DNA from: Halorientalis pallida
GTDB taxonomy: Archaea > Halobacteriota > Halobacteria > Halobacteriales > Haloarculaceae
DNA length: 64,000 nucleotides
NCBI RefSeq assembly: GCF_004118325.1
Contig: NZ_RDFA01000010.1
Span: forward strand, 30,048-94,047
Direction: 5' to 3'
Positions 26,801-35,448 of this stretch are shown here, piece after piece. How positions within the stretch are numbered: position 1 is the first letter of the stretch; every line of letters starts with the position of its first letter. The notes beneath the pieces were generated by a model that was given only the letters and a program-made list of their open reading frames with translations, was not told the DNA's origin and made no database searches. Position numbers and translations under genes: made by a program.

Positions 26801-27574
26801 TCACAGCGACAGCGTCGCCGGTTCGATCCCCCGCGCCTCCAGGTATCTGTCGATGTGGGGGTGGCGTTCACCGATCTCCTCGGGCTGGTGGGCGTCCGAC
26901 CCGACCGTGATCGGGATGTCGTACTCTGCCAGCACGTCCAGAAACGCCGGGCTTGGGTGGAACTCCCCGTACTCCGCCAGCGCGCGGCCGGCGTTGAGTT
27001 CCGGGATCGTCGGCGAGTCGGCGAAGGCCTCGGCGACCCGTCGGTAGTGGCGCTCGGTCGCCAGCCCCCGGAGTGCCGGATTGCGCTCCACGAGGTCGAC
27101 GTGGGCCGCCACGTCGAACAGTTCCGACTCGATCAGGGCCACGAGGTGATCGAAGTAGCGGTCGACGGCGGCCCGGCGGTCGCTCTCGGACTGCTCGGCG
27201 TAGTATGGCTCGACGTGGACGTTGACGCCGTCGAGGTAGTGGACGCTGCCGATGGTGTACTGGAACTCGGCCTCCCCGAGGAACGCGCGGATCGCGTCTT
27301 CCTCCTCGGGATGGTAGTCCATCTCGACGCCGTCGTAGATCTCGACCTCGGACTCTTCGCGGAGCCGCTGGATCGCCTCCCGGCGGCGCTCGTAGGTCTC
27401 GTCGAGGTTGAATCCCAGCTGGTGTTTCTGTTCTTTGATCTCTTCGCGGTTCGAGACGTTGCAGTGGTCGGCGATCCCCACGCCCGCGAGGCCGGCCTCT
27501 GTGGCCGCCCGAACCATCTGGAACAGGAAGCGTCCGTCCGAGTACGTCGAGTGGACGTGGTAATCCCGATCCAT
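26801..27574 (-). CDS. PHP-domain phosphoesterase (histidinol-phosphatase-like)
   Basis: The 257-residue protein has all four PHP metal motifs: YHVHSTYSDG at the N-terminus, VGIADHC near residue 35, EMDY and GSVHYLDG in the middle, HVDLVERN, and the C-terminal PITVGSDAH. These bind a trinuclear metal site that hydrolyses phosphoesters. The closest functional class is histidinol-phosphatase HisK, but similar enzymes act on other substrates. Length is typical (~260). A histidinol-phosphate candidate of the HAD type lies nearby on the other strand. Function is inferred from family. Confidence 0.88.
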   Translation of the reverse strand: MDRDYHVHSTYSDGRFLFQMVRAATEAGLAGVGIADHCNVSNREEIKEQKHQLGFNLDETYERRREAIQRLREESEVEIYDGVEMDYHPEEEDAIRAFLGEAEFQYTIGSVHYLDGVNVHVEPYYAEQSESDRRAAVDRYFDHLVALIESELFDVAAHVDLVERNPALRGLATERHYRRVAEAFADSPTIPELNAGRALAEYGEFHPSPAFLDVLAEYDIPITVGSDAHQPEEIGERHPHIDRYLEARGIEPATLSL

Positions 27575-27731
27575 CTGACGTGTGTGCTACCGGCTCTCGC
27601 TCTATAACCCCCCGTTGCGTTTCAGCGTTCGATGTAGGCCGTATCCGTGCCGGTTGGGAACGTGACCGAACTGTCACGAGGCTGGTCCGTTTCCAACAGT
27701 TACTTTTCACGAGCCTCGGAAGGTGGGGCCG

Positions 27732-28814
27732 ATGACCCCGCTCGAGATCAGTCTTCGAATCGTGGCAGGTATACTCTTGATCCTGATCAACGCGTATTTC
27801 GTCGCCATCGAGTTCGCCCTGACGCGGGTCCGGCAGTTCCCCGAATCCGAGTTCGACACGCCGGGGTTGCGACGGGCGTGGGACATGACGAACGATCTCG
27901 AGCTGTACCTGACGACCTGTCAGATCTGGATCTCCGGAACCAGCATCGCACTGGGTATCATCGCCGAGCCCGGCCTGGCCGCGATCCTGGAGCCACTCTT
28001 TCAGGACACGTTCCTCGCCTCGGTCGGCGCGGGATCGCTGATCGGTTTTTTCATCATCAACATGGTCCACCTGACCCACGGCGAACAGACGCCGACGTAC
28101 CTCGGTGTCGAGCGGTCGAAACAGGTCGCTCGCTACGGCGCGAGACCGCTGTACTGGTTCGCCTGGCTCATCTCGCCGCTGATCAAGTTCGGCGACTGGG
28201 TCGCCAAAGCGACGCTCAAGCTGTTCGGCGTCGAGATGACCGGTGCCTGGCTCGAAACCGAAGAGGAGATCATCGAGTCCCGCGCTGACCTGCGCAACAA
28301 ACTCGACTCCCTGCTCCAGCAGGGGGACCTCTCGGACGAACGCCGCGAGGAGATCCGCAACGCCCTCCGGGTCGGCGAGGAACCCATCAGCGAGGTCATG
28401 ACGCCCGTCGAGGACGTGGTCTTTCTCTCGACGGCGGCGTCCATCGCGGAGAATCTGGATCGGATCGGATCCAGTCCCCACACCCGCTTCCCGCTGGTCG
28501 GCGACGAGCCCGAGGACTTTCTGGGCATCGTCTACGTGCCCTCCGTGATCGACCGGATCGACGACCTCCAGACCGGTGACATCACTTTCGAGGAGATCGC
28601 CGCCCCGCCGATGACGATGGCCCCCGAGACGATCATCAGCGACGCCGTCGACCAGTTCCAGGCCGAGAGCCAGGAACTCGCGCTGGTCCTCTCGGAGGGC
28701 GAGGTGGTCGGCCTGCTCACCGCGACCGACGCCCTCGAAGCCGTCATGGGCGACATCGAGGACCCGCTCGACGAGGACGCGGACCTCTCGGCTGAAAAAC
28801 GACGGCTGGACTAG
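27732..28814 (+). CDS. CNNM/CorC-type membrane protein with CBS pair
   Basis: This 360-residue protein has an N-terminal transmembrane CNNM (DUF21) domain with about four hydrophobic helices (residues ~5-30, 65-90, 95-120 and 140-165). The helical connector EEEIIESRADLRNKLDSLLQ leads to two CBS repeats (VMTPVEDVVFLSTAASIAEN and MTMAPETIISDAVDQFQ). Family members move or regulate Mg2+ and other divalent cations. The usual GE.xPK motif of the DUF21 domain reads HGEQTPTYL, with Thr in place of Lys. There is no C-terminal CorC_HlyC domain. The ATG at 27732 is preferred over a GTG at 27723. Its stop overlaps the convergent gene by 4 nt. Confidence 0.88.
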   Translation: MTPLEISLRIVAGILLILINAYFVAIEFALTRVRQFPESEFDTPGLRRAWDMTNDLELYLTTCQIWISGTSIALGIIAEPGLAAILEPLFQDTFLASVGAGSLIGFFIINMVHLTHGEQTPTYLGVERSKQVARYGARPLYWFAWLISPLIKFGDWVAKATLKLFGVEMTGAWLETEEEIIESRADLRNKLDSLLQQGDLSDERREEIRNALRVGEEPISEVMTPVEDVVFLSTAASIAENLDRIGSSPHTRFPLVGDEPEDFLGIVYVPSVIDRIDDLQTGDITFEEIAAPPMTMAPETIISDAVDQFQAESQELALVLSEGEVVGLLTATDALEAVMGDIEDPLDEDADLSAEKRRLD

Positions 28815-29056
28815 TCCAGTCGCTGCCCGTCCCGGGGACAGAACGCGTACTCGTCGGTGGTCGTCTGGAACCCACACTGTGGACACTCCCGGACGCGTTC
28901 GGCGTCGTCGTCCGCCCCGTCGTCGCGCAACAGGAACGGGACGAAGGGGAGAAACAGGAAGAACACGAACGTCTCGAAGTACCACCACAGCGCGACGCTG
29001 ACGAGGGGGCTCACCGCGACGCCGACCGCCGCGGTCACCGTCCGCGACCCGACCAT
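28811..29056 (-). CDS. Small membrane protein with C-terminal zinc ribbon
   Basis: This 81-residue protein has two hydrophobic stretches (TVTAAVGVAVSPLVSVALWW and TFVFFLFLPFVPFLL) and a C-terminal CxxC...CxxD zinc-ribbon-like segment (CPQCGFQTTTDEYAFCPRDG). The ATG at 29056 follows a T6 run by about 30 nt, so it is preferred over the upstream GTG. The last cysteine pair is incomplete (C-P-R-D), so metal binding is uncertain. It is convergent with the CNNM gene and shares CTAG with it. Function unknown. Confidence 0.72.
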   Translation of the reverse strand: MVGSRTVTAAVGVAVSPLVSVALWWYFETFVFFLFLPFVPFLLRDDGADDDAERVRECPQCGFQTTTDEYAFCPRDGQRLD

Positions 29057-29190
29057 GCCCCGCCCTACGGGCGTCACAGGAAAAAACGAGTGGAGATCGA
29101 ACGCACGGAGCCGGGACGGGCGTTCATTATGCGTGTCCCAGCCCGAATTCGTCCCAGTTTCTATGTGTGATCGGCCGACACGTACGCTCG

Positions 29191-29577
29191 ATGACTCTCA
29201 GCGAACGCGTCTGGTCGGAGCTCCGGGGCCGGTACGGAGGGGCGCTCCGAACGGTGATCCGGTACCATCCGACGGATTTCGAAGCGCAGATGCGTGCGGA
29301 TCTCCGGGCGCGGTACTCCGACGACGACATCCGATCGTTCGTCGACGAAGTTATCGTCAACTACCTGAACCTGCGCACGCAGCCGGGGGCCGCGGAACTG
29401 GGCGAGTTCCACGGTACAGTTCGCACCTTCGATGACGTGTGGGTGTTCTCCTGGCCCGACCGTCCCGACGAGAAGACGGACTTTTTGATCACGCTCGACC
29501 GCGACGACTCGGTCGGGATCGAGGCCGCCACGGAGATCGAGGCGTTCCTGACCGACGAGATCGCCCCGCAGTTGTGA
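29191..29577 (+). CDS. Conserved haloarchaeal protein of unknown function
   Basis: This 128-residue protein has a helical N-terminal half (LSERVWSELRGRYGGALRTV) and a beta-rich C-terminal half (HGTVRTFDDVWVFSWPDRPD and FLITLDRDD). I recognise no catalytic or binding motif and no membrane segment. The ATG at 29191 begins the first helix; an ATG-less extension upstream is unlikely. The region before it contains an ATTATG element near 29130. It is convergent with the RLI gene, their stop codons separated by 1 nt. Confidence 0.7.
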   Translation: MTLSERVWSELRGRYGGALRTVIRYHPTDFEAQMRADLRARYSDDDIRSFVDEVIVNYLNLRTQPGAAELGEFHGTVRTFDDVWVFSWPDRPDEKTDFLITLDRDDSVGIEAATEIEAFLTDEIAPQL

Positions 29578-29578
29578 G

Positions 29579-31408
29579 TCAGTCGGTGTAGTAGTACTCG
29601 CCGTCTTTTTTCTGCTGGCGGTCGAGTTGGCTACCGGGCTTGTTGACCCGCGGGCGGGAGGTCCGCTCGTCGCGGCGGAAGGTCACGTCGAGGTTGGCGA
29701 GGAACTCGTTCATGCCCTCGCGCATCCCTTTCGGTGCGGAGGCCCGGCCGTGTTCGGCGGGTTCGCCGTCGAAGACAAGCAGGCGGTCGGCCAGCAGGTC
29801 GATCATGTAGATGTCGTGGTCGATGACCAGCGCCGTGGCGTCGTGGATCTCGGTGTACCGGCGGATGGCGTCGGTCGCCAGCACGCGCTGTTCCACGTCC
29901 AGGTGGGCCGAGGGTTCGTCCAGCAGGTAGAGATCGGCGTCTTTCGAGAGGCAGGCCGCGATGGCGACCCGCTGGCGCTCCCCGCCCGAGAGGTCGGTGA
30001 GGTTCTGCTCCATCACCCGTTCGAGCTGGAGCGGCTCGGCGATCTCGGTCTGCCAGTAGGACGAGCCGAAGTCGTCGGTGATCGACCGGAGGAAGGCGTC
30101 GACCCGCATGTGCTGGTCGATCTCGATGTACTGGGGCTTGTAGGAGATGTCCAGTTTCGCGTCGACCTCGCCCGTGTCGGGTTCGAGGCGGCCGGCGAGC
30201 AACTGCGCGAACGTCGACTTCCCAATCCCGTTGGGACCCACGACGCCGAGCACCTCGCCCTCGTGGATCTGACCACCCTCGGCTTCGAGGCTGAACTCGC
30301 CGTCGCCGTAGGACTTGGTGAGTTCGGGGTACTCGGCGACGACCTGGCCGCTGGTCACGGTCCGGGGCGCGTGTTCCTCGAACTCGATGGCCTCCTGGCG
30401 GATGCGCATGTTCTCGTTCTCCAGATACCCCGAGAGGTACTCGTTGATCCCGTTGCGCACCGACTTCGGCGGCGTGATGATACCGAACGCGCCGGGACTC
30501 CCGTACGCGAGGTGGATGTTGTCCGCGAGCAGGTCGAGGATCGCGAGGTCGTGCTCGACGACCAGCATCGAGCGGTCCTCCTCCTCGGCGAGTTCCCGGA
30601 CGATCCGGGCGGCGGTCACGCGCTGGCCGATGTCCAGATACGGCGTGATCTCGTCGAGGAAGTAGAAGTCGGCGTCGCGGGCGAGCGTGGCCGTCATGGC
30701 CACGCGCTGGAGTTCGCCCCCGGAGATGGAGTCGATGTCCTGGTCGAGGACGGCTTCGATGCCAAAGCGATTCACGAGGTCGTCCAAGGCCCCACGCTCG
30801 TCGGTCCGTTCGAGCAGGTCGCGGGTCTTCCCGTCGAACTGGTCGGGGATCTGGTCGACGTACTGGGGCTTGCGCGCGACGGTCACGTCGGCGTCCCGGA
30901 GGTCTTCGAGGTAGTCCTGGAGTTCGGTGCCCCGGTACTCGTCCATGATGGTGTCCCAGTCGGGCTCCTGGTTGAATTCGCCGAGGTTGGGTTGCATCTC
31001 GCCGGCGAGGATGTGGACGGCCGTGGTCTTCCCGATCCCGTTCGGGCCGAGGATGCCGGTGACCTGTCCCTCCTCGGGGGCGGGCAGCCCGTAGAGGGCG
31101 AAGGCGTTCTCGCCGTAGCGGTGGACGGGTTCCTCGTCGAGTTCTTGGGGCAGGTTGATGATCTCGATGGCGTCGAACGGGCACTTCTCGACGCAGATCC
31201 CACAGGACTCGCCGAGACAGATCTCCTCGCTGATGGAGATCTGATCGGGACCGCCCTCGTAGAGGTCGTCCTCCTCGTAGCGTTCGTCGCGGGTGACGAT
31301 GCACTCTTTGCCCGTCCGGTTCGGCGGACAGAAGTTCGAACACTCGTAGTTACACCGGTCGGGCTGGCACCTGTCGAGGTCGACGACGGCGATGCTGTCT
31401 TCGGCCAT
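29579..31408 (-). CDS. rli: Ribosome-recycling ATPase ABCE1/RLI
   Basis: This 609-residue protein is the archaeal ABCE1, which splits 70S ribosomes after termination and links to initiation. The N-terminal Fe-S domain has eight cysteines in two ferredoxin-like sets: CQPDRCNYECSNFCP...C and CLGESCGICVEKCP. Two ABC domains follow: Walker A GPNGIGKTT (~residue 122) and GPNGIGKST (~residue 389), with signatures SGGELQRVA and LSGGERQRVA. The final ~25 residues are the hinge tail. Length fits (590-600 typical). Its start lies 1 nt after the stop of an EMC6-like membrane protein, so the two form an operon. Confidence 0.97.
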   Translation of the reverse strand: MAEDSIAVVDLDRCQPDRCNYECSNFCPPNRTGKECIVTRDERYEEDDLYEGGPDQISISEEICLGESCGICVEKCPFDAIEIINLPQELDEEPVHRYGENAFALYGLPAPEEGQVTGILGPNGIGKTTAVHILAGEMQPNLGEFNQEPDWDTIMDEYRGTELQDYLEDLRDADVTVARKPQYVDQIPDQFDGKTRDLLERTDERGALDDLVNRFGIEAVLDQDIDSISGGELQRVAMTATLARDADFYFLDEITPYLDIGQRVTAARIVRELAEEEDRSMLVVEHDLAILDLLADNIHLAYGSPGAFGIITPPKSVRNGINEYLSGYLENENMRIRQEAIEFEEHAPRTVTSGQVVAEYPELTKSYGDGEFSLEAEGGQIHEGEVLGVVGPNGIGKSTFAQLLAGRLEPDTGEVDAKLDISYKPQYIEIDQHMRVDAFLRSITDDFGSSYWQTEIAEPLQLERVMEQNLTDLSGGERQRVAIAACLSKDADLYLLDEPSAHLDVEQRVLATDAIRRYTEIHDATALVIDHDIYMIDLLADRLLVFDGEPAEHGRASAPKGMREGMNEFLANLDVTFRRDERTSRPRVNKPGSQLDRQQKKDGEYYYTD

Positions 31409-31409
31409 G

Positions 31410-31736
31410 TTAGAAGGGGAGCGATGTGTTCGCGGTCAGTAGGACGGCCCAGGAGACGAACCAGAGCGAGAAGGTCATGAAGCCGACGTAGAGGTAATCT
31501 TTCGCCCCGAAGTCGTCGACGTCGATGCCCAGTAGCTTCAGGATCGGGAACTGGACGAGGATCGCCCCGAGGACGACCAGCAGCGCGGTGTCGTTGGTCG
31601 CGGCCGCGGCGGGTGCCATCCCGGCAGTCGCTGCCGAGGAGGCGACGGCCGCCCCGATCCCCGCGATCGAGGCCAGCGTCGTCACTTTCAGCCCGCGGAC
31701 GTGGGCTGTCCGCCGTTCGGCCGTGTCCGTTGCCAT
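31410..31736 (-). CDS. EMC6-like membrane protein
   Basis: This 108-residue protein has an N-terminal charged segment (MATDTAERRTAHVRGLK) and three hydrophobic segments (TTLASIAGIGAAVASSA, ALLVVLGAILVQFPIL, DYLYVGFMTFSLWFVSWAVLL). The arrangement fits the small EMC6-related proteins of archaea, which resemble a core subunit of the eukaryotic ER membrane protein complex and may assist membrane protein insertion. The ATG at 31736 is chosen over a distant upstream extension that would run into the promoter of the divergent wHTH gene. It sits 1 nt upstream of rli, suggesting a link between membrane insertion and ribosome recycling. Confidence 0.8.
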   Translation of the reverse strand: MATDTAERRTAHVRGLKVTTLASIAGIGAAVASSAATAGMAPAAAATNDTALLVVLGAILVQFPILKLLGIDVDDFGAKDYLYVGFMTFSLWFVSWAVLLTANTSLPF

Positions 31737-31894
31737 ACCAACGTGTCCGCCATCGGGCCCCAAAAACCGTTCGTTGTCGGGTCGGTCCGAGCGACCGGCC
31801 CCCGCCGTCGGCCGCGGTTCGTCACACACCGACACACGCCGAGCGGCCCGGACTGGGCTGGATTCGGACTGTTCCGTCAGTTCGTGCATCAATC

Positions 31895-31900
31895 TTTATG
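31895..31900 (+). promoter_or_regulatory. TATA-like box of the small wHTH gene
   Basis: TTTATG is centred about 28 nt before the ATG at 31926, consistent with a leaderless message. Confidence 0.5.
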
Positions 31901-31925
31901 GACCAGGCGCGCCACCGTCTACGCG

Positions 31926-32204
31926 ATGGCAGAATCCGATGGGGAGACTATCGCGGATCTTCCGCCGAGCGCGAAGCTCGTGTACAAGGTGCTGGAGTAC
32001 AACGGGCCGCTCACCCAGAAGGGGATCGTCGAAGAGTCTATGTTGTCCGCACGTACTGTCCGGTACGCCCTGGAACGGCTCGAAGAGGTGGGGGCCGTCG
32101 ACGAGGACGTCTACTTCGCCGACGCCCGGCAGAACCTCTACGAGATCGTCGACGACGTCGAGGAACAGCCCTCCGAAAGCACTGAATCGGCCGTCTCCGA
32201 CTGA
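31926..32204 (+). CDS. Small winged-helix DNA-binding protein
   Basis: This 92-residue protein is essentially one winged HTH domain: SAKLVYKVLEYNGPLTQKGI, then VEESMLSARTVRYALERLEE (recognition helix) and VGAVDEDVYFADARQNLYEI (wing), plus a short acidic tail. The domain resembles the TrmB/MarR class, without a ligand domain. It could regulate a nearby or distant gene. It is divergent from the EMC6-rli operon, with 189 bp between, so that operon is an obvious candidate target. This is inference. Confidence 0.85.
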   Translation: MAESDGETIADLPPSAKLVYKVLEYNGPLTQKGIVEESMLSARTVRYALERLEEVGAVDEDVYFADARQNLYEIVDDVEEQPSESTESAVSD

Positions 32205-32263
32205 CTCGCTCGTTGCAGTCTCCCGACGGAACGCCCGCCGCCTGTCTCTCGGTGGGTGTGCCG

Positions 32264-32830
32264 TCAGGTTCCCGCTTGCCCCGTGAGCCACTGGTACTGC
32301 GTCGCCGCCCGGGCCATGTAGTCGTAGTACGTCAGGTACAGCCCCGCGACGACGAACCCGACCACGCCCGCCGACGCCCCCAGTAACACGAACAGCCCGG
32401 CTACCACGAACCCGGCGATCAGCGCCCCGCGCGCCGATCGTTCGACGCCGTACCAGAGTACACCGAACGCACCGACGACGAGCGATCCCGGTCCGACACC
32501 GCCGAACAGCGCCCGCGTCGCGAGGGCCCCGAAGACGAACACCAGTCCCACCAGATCGTTGGTGGCTGCCGTCCCGGATATCCCCCGCGGCCGCCCCGCG
32601 GCCGCCCCGAGGACGACGATCGAGGCGACGAACAGCCCGACAGCGCGGTAGAACTTCGAGAACTTGCGCCGGTTCCGCTCCGACGCCGGGAGCGCGCGTC
32701 CGCTCTCGGCGGCGCCGTCACTCGCGGCCGCGCCGCCGCCACCCGGCTCTGCACTTCGGAGCCCTTCGACGAAATTCGCCGCCGTCCCCCCGAACAGGTG
32801 GAGGAGTCCGCCGGCGACGGTGCCGACCAC
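32264..32830 (-). CDS. Haloarchaeal multi-pass membrane protein
   Basis: This 188-residue protein has an acidic/Ala-rich N-terminal cytoplasmic part with a short basic stretch (SERNRRKFSKFYRAVG), then four hydrophobic segments (about residues 63-80, 90-108, 115-128 and 135-165) rich in Gly/Ala/Val. The tail (YDYMARAATQYQWLTGQAGT) is amphipathic. I recognise no family. The start is a GTG at 32830. It lies 13 nt after the stop of the small membrane protein upstream, so the two are probably co-transcribed. Function unknown. Confidence 0.68.
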   Translation of the reverse strand: MVGTVAGGLLHLFGGTAANFVEGLRSAEPGGGGAAASDGAAESGRALPASERNRRKFSKFYRAVGLFVASIVVLGAAAGRPRGISGTAATNDLVGLVFVFGALATRALFGGVGPGSLVVGAFGVLWYGVERSARGALIAGFVVAGLFVLLGASAGVVGFVVAGLYLTYYDYMARAATQYQWLTGQAGT

Positions 32831-32843
32831 CCCCCATGAACAC

Positions 32844-33023
32844 CTAGATCGATCGGTCGGCCGTGAGTCCGATGGTGACCGGCACCGACAGGTCCGACGC
32901 CGACGTGTTGACGTACCCGATACCGCCGACGACCAGCGCGACGAACGACACGAGCGCGATCACGGACCCGAGTACCACGACTCCGTGGGAAATCTGCTGG
33001 AACACGTGTTTCCAGTCGTCCAT
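32844..33023 (-). CDS. Small two-helix membrane protein
   Basis: This 59-residue protein has an amphipathic N-terminus (MDDWKHVFQQISHG), one long hydrophobic segment (VVVLGSVIALVSFVALVVGG) that could span once, and a polar C-terminal tail ending in LTADRSI. The ATG at 33023 was chosen because the upstream extension adds only five residues with no support. It precedes the larger membrane protein gene by 13 nt. Nothing about function can be said. Confidence 0.6.
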   Translation of the reverse strand: MDDWKHVFQQISHGVVVLGSVIALVSFVALVVGGIGYVNTSASDLSVPVTIGLTADRSI

Positions 33024-33154
33024 GCTACCGCATACCAATCAACAGAACATACCGTCCGGGCGCGTTTCGACACACGCCATCGACCGCCCGATGCCGCCTC
33101 GTTGCAGGGCGCCTCCGCCCGATCTTTAGCCCTTCACGGGTTCGACACCCGGCT

Positions 33155-33376
33155 TCAGTCGGCGTTGGCTGTCGCCCGTTCGCCCTTCTCTTTGACCCGT
33201 TCCACGACGGCGTCGACGTCGGTCCGCTTCTCGCCGAGCGTCGCGCCGACCAGAGCACCGACCGCCGCCCCGGAACTCGCCGCGTTGCGGCTGAACAGTC
33301 CGCCGACGGCACCGCCGACGGCGCCGCCGATGGCTGCGTACCGGGCACGACCGAGTGCGCGTTTGATGCGTCCCAT
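33155..33376 (-). CDS. Small glycine-zipper protein
   Basis: This 73-residue protein has a basic N-terminus (MGRIKRALGRARYAA), a Gly/Ala helix pair (IGGAVGGAVGGLFSRN and GAAVGALVGATLG), and a charged C-terminal helix (VDAVVERVKEKGERATANAD). The glycine-zipper pattern (GxxxGxxxG) suggests membrane insertion or oligomerisation as in other small glycine-zipper proteins. Not part of an obvious operon. Function unknown. Confidence 0.65.
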   Translation of the reverse strand: MGRIKRALGRARYAAIGGAVGGAVGGLFSRNAASSGAAVGALVGATLGEKRTDVDAVVERVKEKGERATANAD

Positions 33377-33513
33377 GCCTCTACAGAGGGCGAAGAGTCG
33401 GATAAAGATAGTGTGCGGTCGGGAGACAGGATCGGATGGTCACACCTGCAGGAAAAACAAAATCGAAGACCGCCGCCCACGCTGGACGGTCACGACCCGT
33501 GTGGCGACCGTCT

Positions 33514-35388
33514 CTACGACGGAATCACCGTGATCGTCTTCCCGCGGTCGATGGCCTGCTCCAGTTCCTCGGCGATGGCACTGCCGCGGGAGACCTGGAT
33601 CTCCCCGCCGCGGGAAACCGTGGCGGTGAACAGGTACTTCCCGTCGGCCTGGACCTCGACGGTCTCGCCGGCGTGGCCCTCCATCGGGACGATCACGTGC
33701 CGGGACGTGACCTCGGGCGTGACGATCTGTCCGGGCTGCCCGCCGCCCCCGCCGCCACCGCCGCCACTGCCGGCACCGCCGGACGCGCCGCCGGGCTTCT
33801 CCGATAGCGTCCGCACGTCGATGTCGATGCCCAGCCGGTTCTCCACGTCGGAGATGCGGCCGCCGCCCTTCCCGATGACCTGTGAGATGTCGTCGTCCTC
33901 GACCCAGACGACGGCGGTGTTCGGGCCGTTGAGTTCGACCTCGACGTGGCCGTGGGCGATCGACCGGATCTCGCGTTCGACCTCCTGTTTGGCGATTCGG
34001 TCGACGCCCGAATCGCGGCCGCCACCGTCGCCGTCCTCGCCGATCGGGACGGTGACGACCTGCCGGTTGAACGTGTAGATCTCGTACTCGGGCTGGCCCG
34101 TCTCGAAGTCCCGGATCATGATGACCGGGCGCGCGAGGTCCTCCTCCATCAGTCCCTCGGGCACCTTGACCTCCGTGGTCACGTCGTAGACCTTCTCCAC
34201 GCGGCCTTCTTCGATGTAGACGACGGTGTCGACGACCTGCGGGATCATCCCCAGCTCCACACGGCCGACCAGCCGCTGGAGCGAGTCGATGGCCCGGGTC
34301 GCGTGGACGACGCCGATCATCCCCACACCTGCGAGCCGCATGTCGGCGAAGACCTCGAAGTCGTCGGTCTTGCGGACCTCGTCGTAGATCGTGTAGTCGG
34401 GCCGGACCATCAGCAGCGAGTCGGCGGTCTTTGCCATCTGACCGCCCAGTTCCGTGTACTGGGTGATGTTCGGGCCGACCTGCAGGTCACGCGGCTTCTC
34501 CATGGTCTTGACGGCGAAGTCGGCATCGGCGAGGAACTCGGCGACCGCCTGGGCGAACGTGGACTTCCCGGCCCCGGGTGCACCGGAGATCAGGACGCCG
34601 CGCTGGTGGTCGGTGAGCCGGTCCCGGAGTTCGTCGGCGAACTCGTAGTCGTCCAGATCCGTCTTGACGATGGGTCGGACCGCCGTGATCTCGTGGCCGT
34701 CCGAGAACGGCGGGCTGGCGATGGCGATCCGCATGTCCCGGAACTGGACGATGGTCATGCCGGGTTCCGAGAGTTCGATGAACCCGTCCGGGCTGGCGCG
34801 GGCGCTGTTCTCGATCTCCTGGCTCCACTCTTTGAGCTGGGCCTCCGTCGAGGGCTCGTCGCGAATCTCCTCGTAGTGCATCTCGCCGAGTTCGCCCCGC
34901 TTGGCCATCGGCGGAACCCCCGTCTTCAGGTGGAGGCTCATGGTCGTCTCGTCGAGGAACTGCTCGATCGAGAGGTTCTCGACGGCGGTCTCCTCGACGA
35001 TGGGCTCGACGTACTCGACGGCGATCCCTTTGGCCCCCGCGACTTCGCTCTGGACGATGTCCGAGGTGAACAGGGTCGCGTCGTACTCGGCGGCGGTCTC
35101 GCGGATGAGCGCGTCAATCTCGCCCTCTCCGGCGTCACGTTTCTCGACGGCGTCGGGGCGACGACCGACGTATTCGAGATCGATCTCGCCCTCGTCGGCC
35201 AGGTCCGCGAGCGCCTGGAGTTCGGTCAGTCCGTCCCAGCCGCTGTCGCGGCCCTCGTTGGCCTGTGACTCCAGTTCGCCGACGACCGCCTCCGGCACGT
35301 AAATCGTCGCGCCGGCGAACTCGCCGGCTTCGACGTGGTCGGACACGCGGCCGTCGATGACGACGCTGGTGTCCGGTACAACGTTCAT
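33514..35388 (-). CDS. PIN domain-ATPase-KH domain protein (PINA)
   Basis: This 624-residue protein joins an N-terminal PIN-type nuclease domain (VPDTSVVIDGRVSD; conserved acidic residues and TSDIVQSEV near residue 110), a central PilT/VirB11-like ATPase (Walker A GAPGAGKSTFAQ, Walker-B-like SLLMVRPDYTIYDEVR, sensor VGVVHATRAID), and a C-terminal KH RNA/DNA-binding domain (VIGKGGGRISDVENRLGIDI). A Gly-rich linker (nine glycines in a row) near residue 560 separates KH from a final TRAM-like segment. In Sulfolobus, PINA forms a hexamer that unwinds Holliday junctions. The ATG at 35388 fits the first PIN strand. Confidence 0.92.
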   Translation of the reverse strand: MNVVPDTSVVIDGRVSDHVEAGEFAGATIYVPEAVVGELESQANEGRDSGWDGLTELQALADLADEGEIDLEYVGRRPDAVEKRDAGEGEIDALIRETAAEYDATLFTSDIVQSEVAGAKGIAVEYVEPIVEETAVENLSIEQFLDETTMSLHLKTGVPPMAKRGELGEMHYEEIRDEPSTEAQLKEWSQEIENSARASPDGFIELSEPGMTIVQFRDMRIAIASPPFSDGHEITAVRPIVKTDLDDYEFADELRDRLTDHQRGVLISGAPGAGKSTFAQAVAEFLADADFAVKTMEKPRDLQVGPNITQYTELGGQMAKTADSLLMVRPDYTIYDEVRKTDDFEVFADMRLAGVGMIGVVHATRAIDSLQRLVGRVELGMIPQVVDTVVYIEEGRVEKVYDVTTEVKVPEGLMEEDLARPVIMIRDFETGQPEYEIYTFNRQVVTVPIGEDGDGGGRDSGVDRIAKQEVEREIRSIAHGHVEVELNGPNTAVVWVEDDDISQVIGKGGGRISDVENRLGIDIDVRTLSEKPGGASGGAGSGGGGGGGGGQPGQIVTPEVTSRHVIVPMEGHAGETVEVQADGKYLFTATVSRGGEIQVSRGSAIAEELEQAIDRGKTITVIPS

Positions 35389-35448
35389 ACGCACAATAGG
35401 AGCCGGTCACCTCATAAGGGTCGTGATGCTGTCGGCGGTTGGGGCGGC

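Noticed and set aside
29627..31480. Plus-strand frame of 617 codons opposite RLI
   Set aside because: Shadow of the ABCE1 gene; no start signals or domains.
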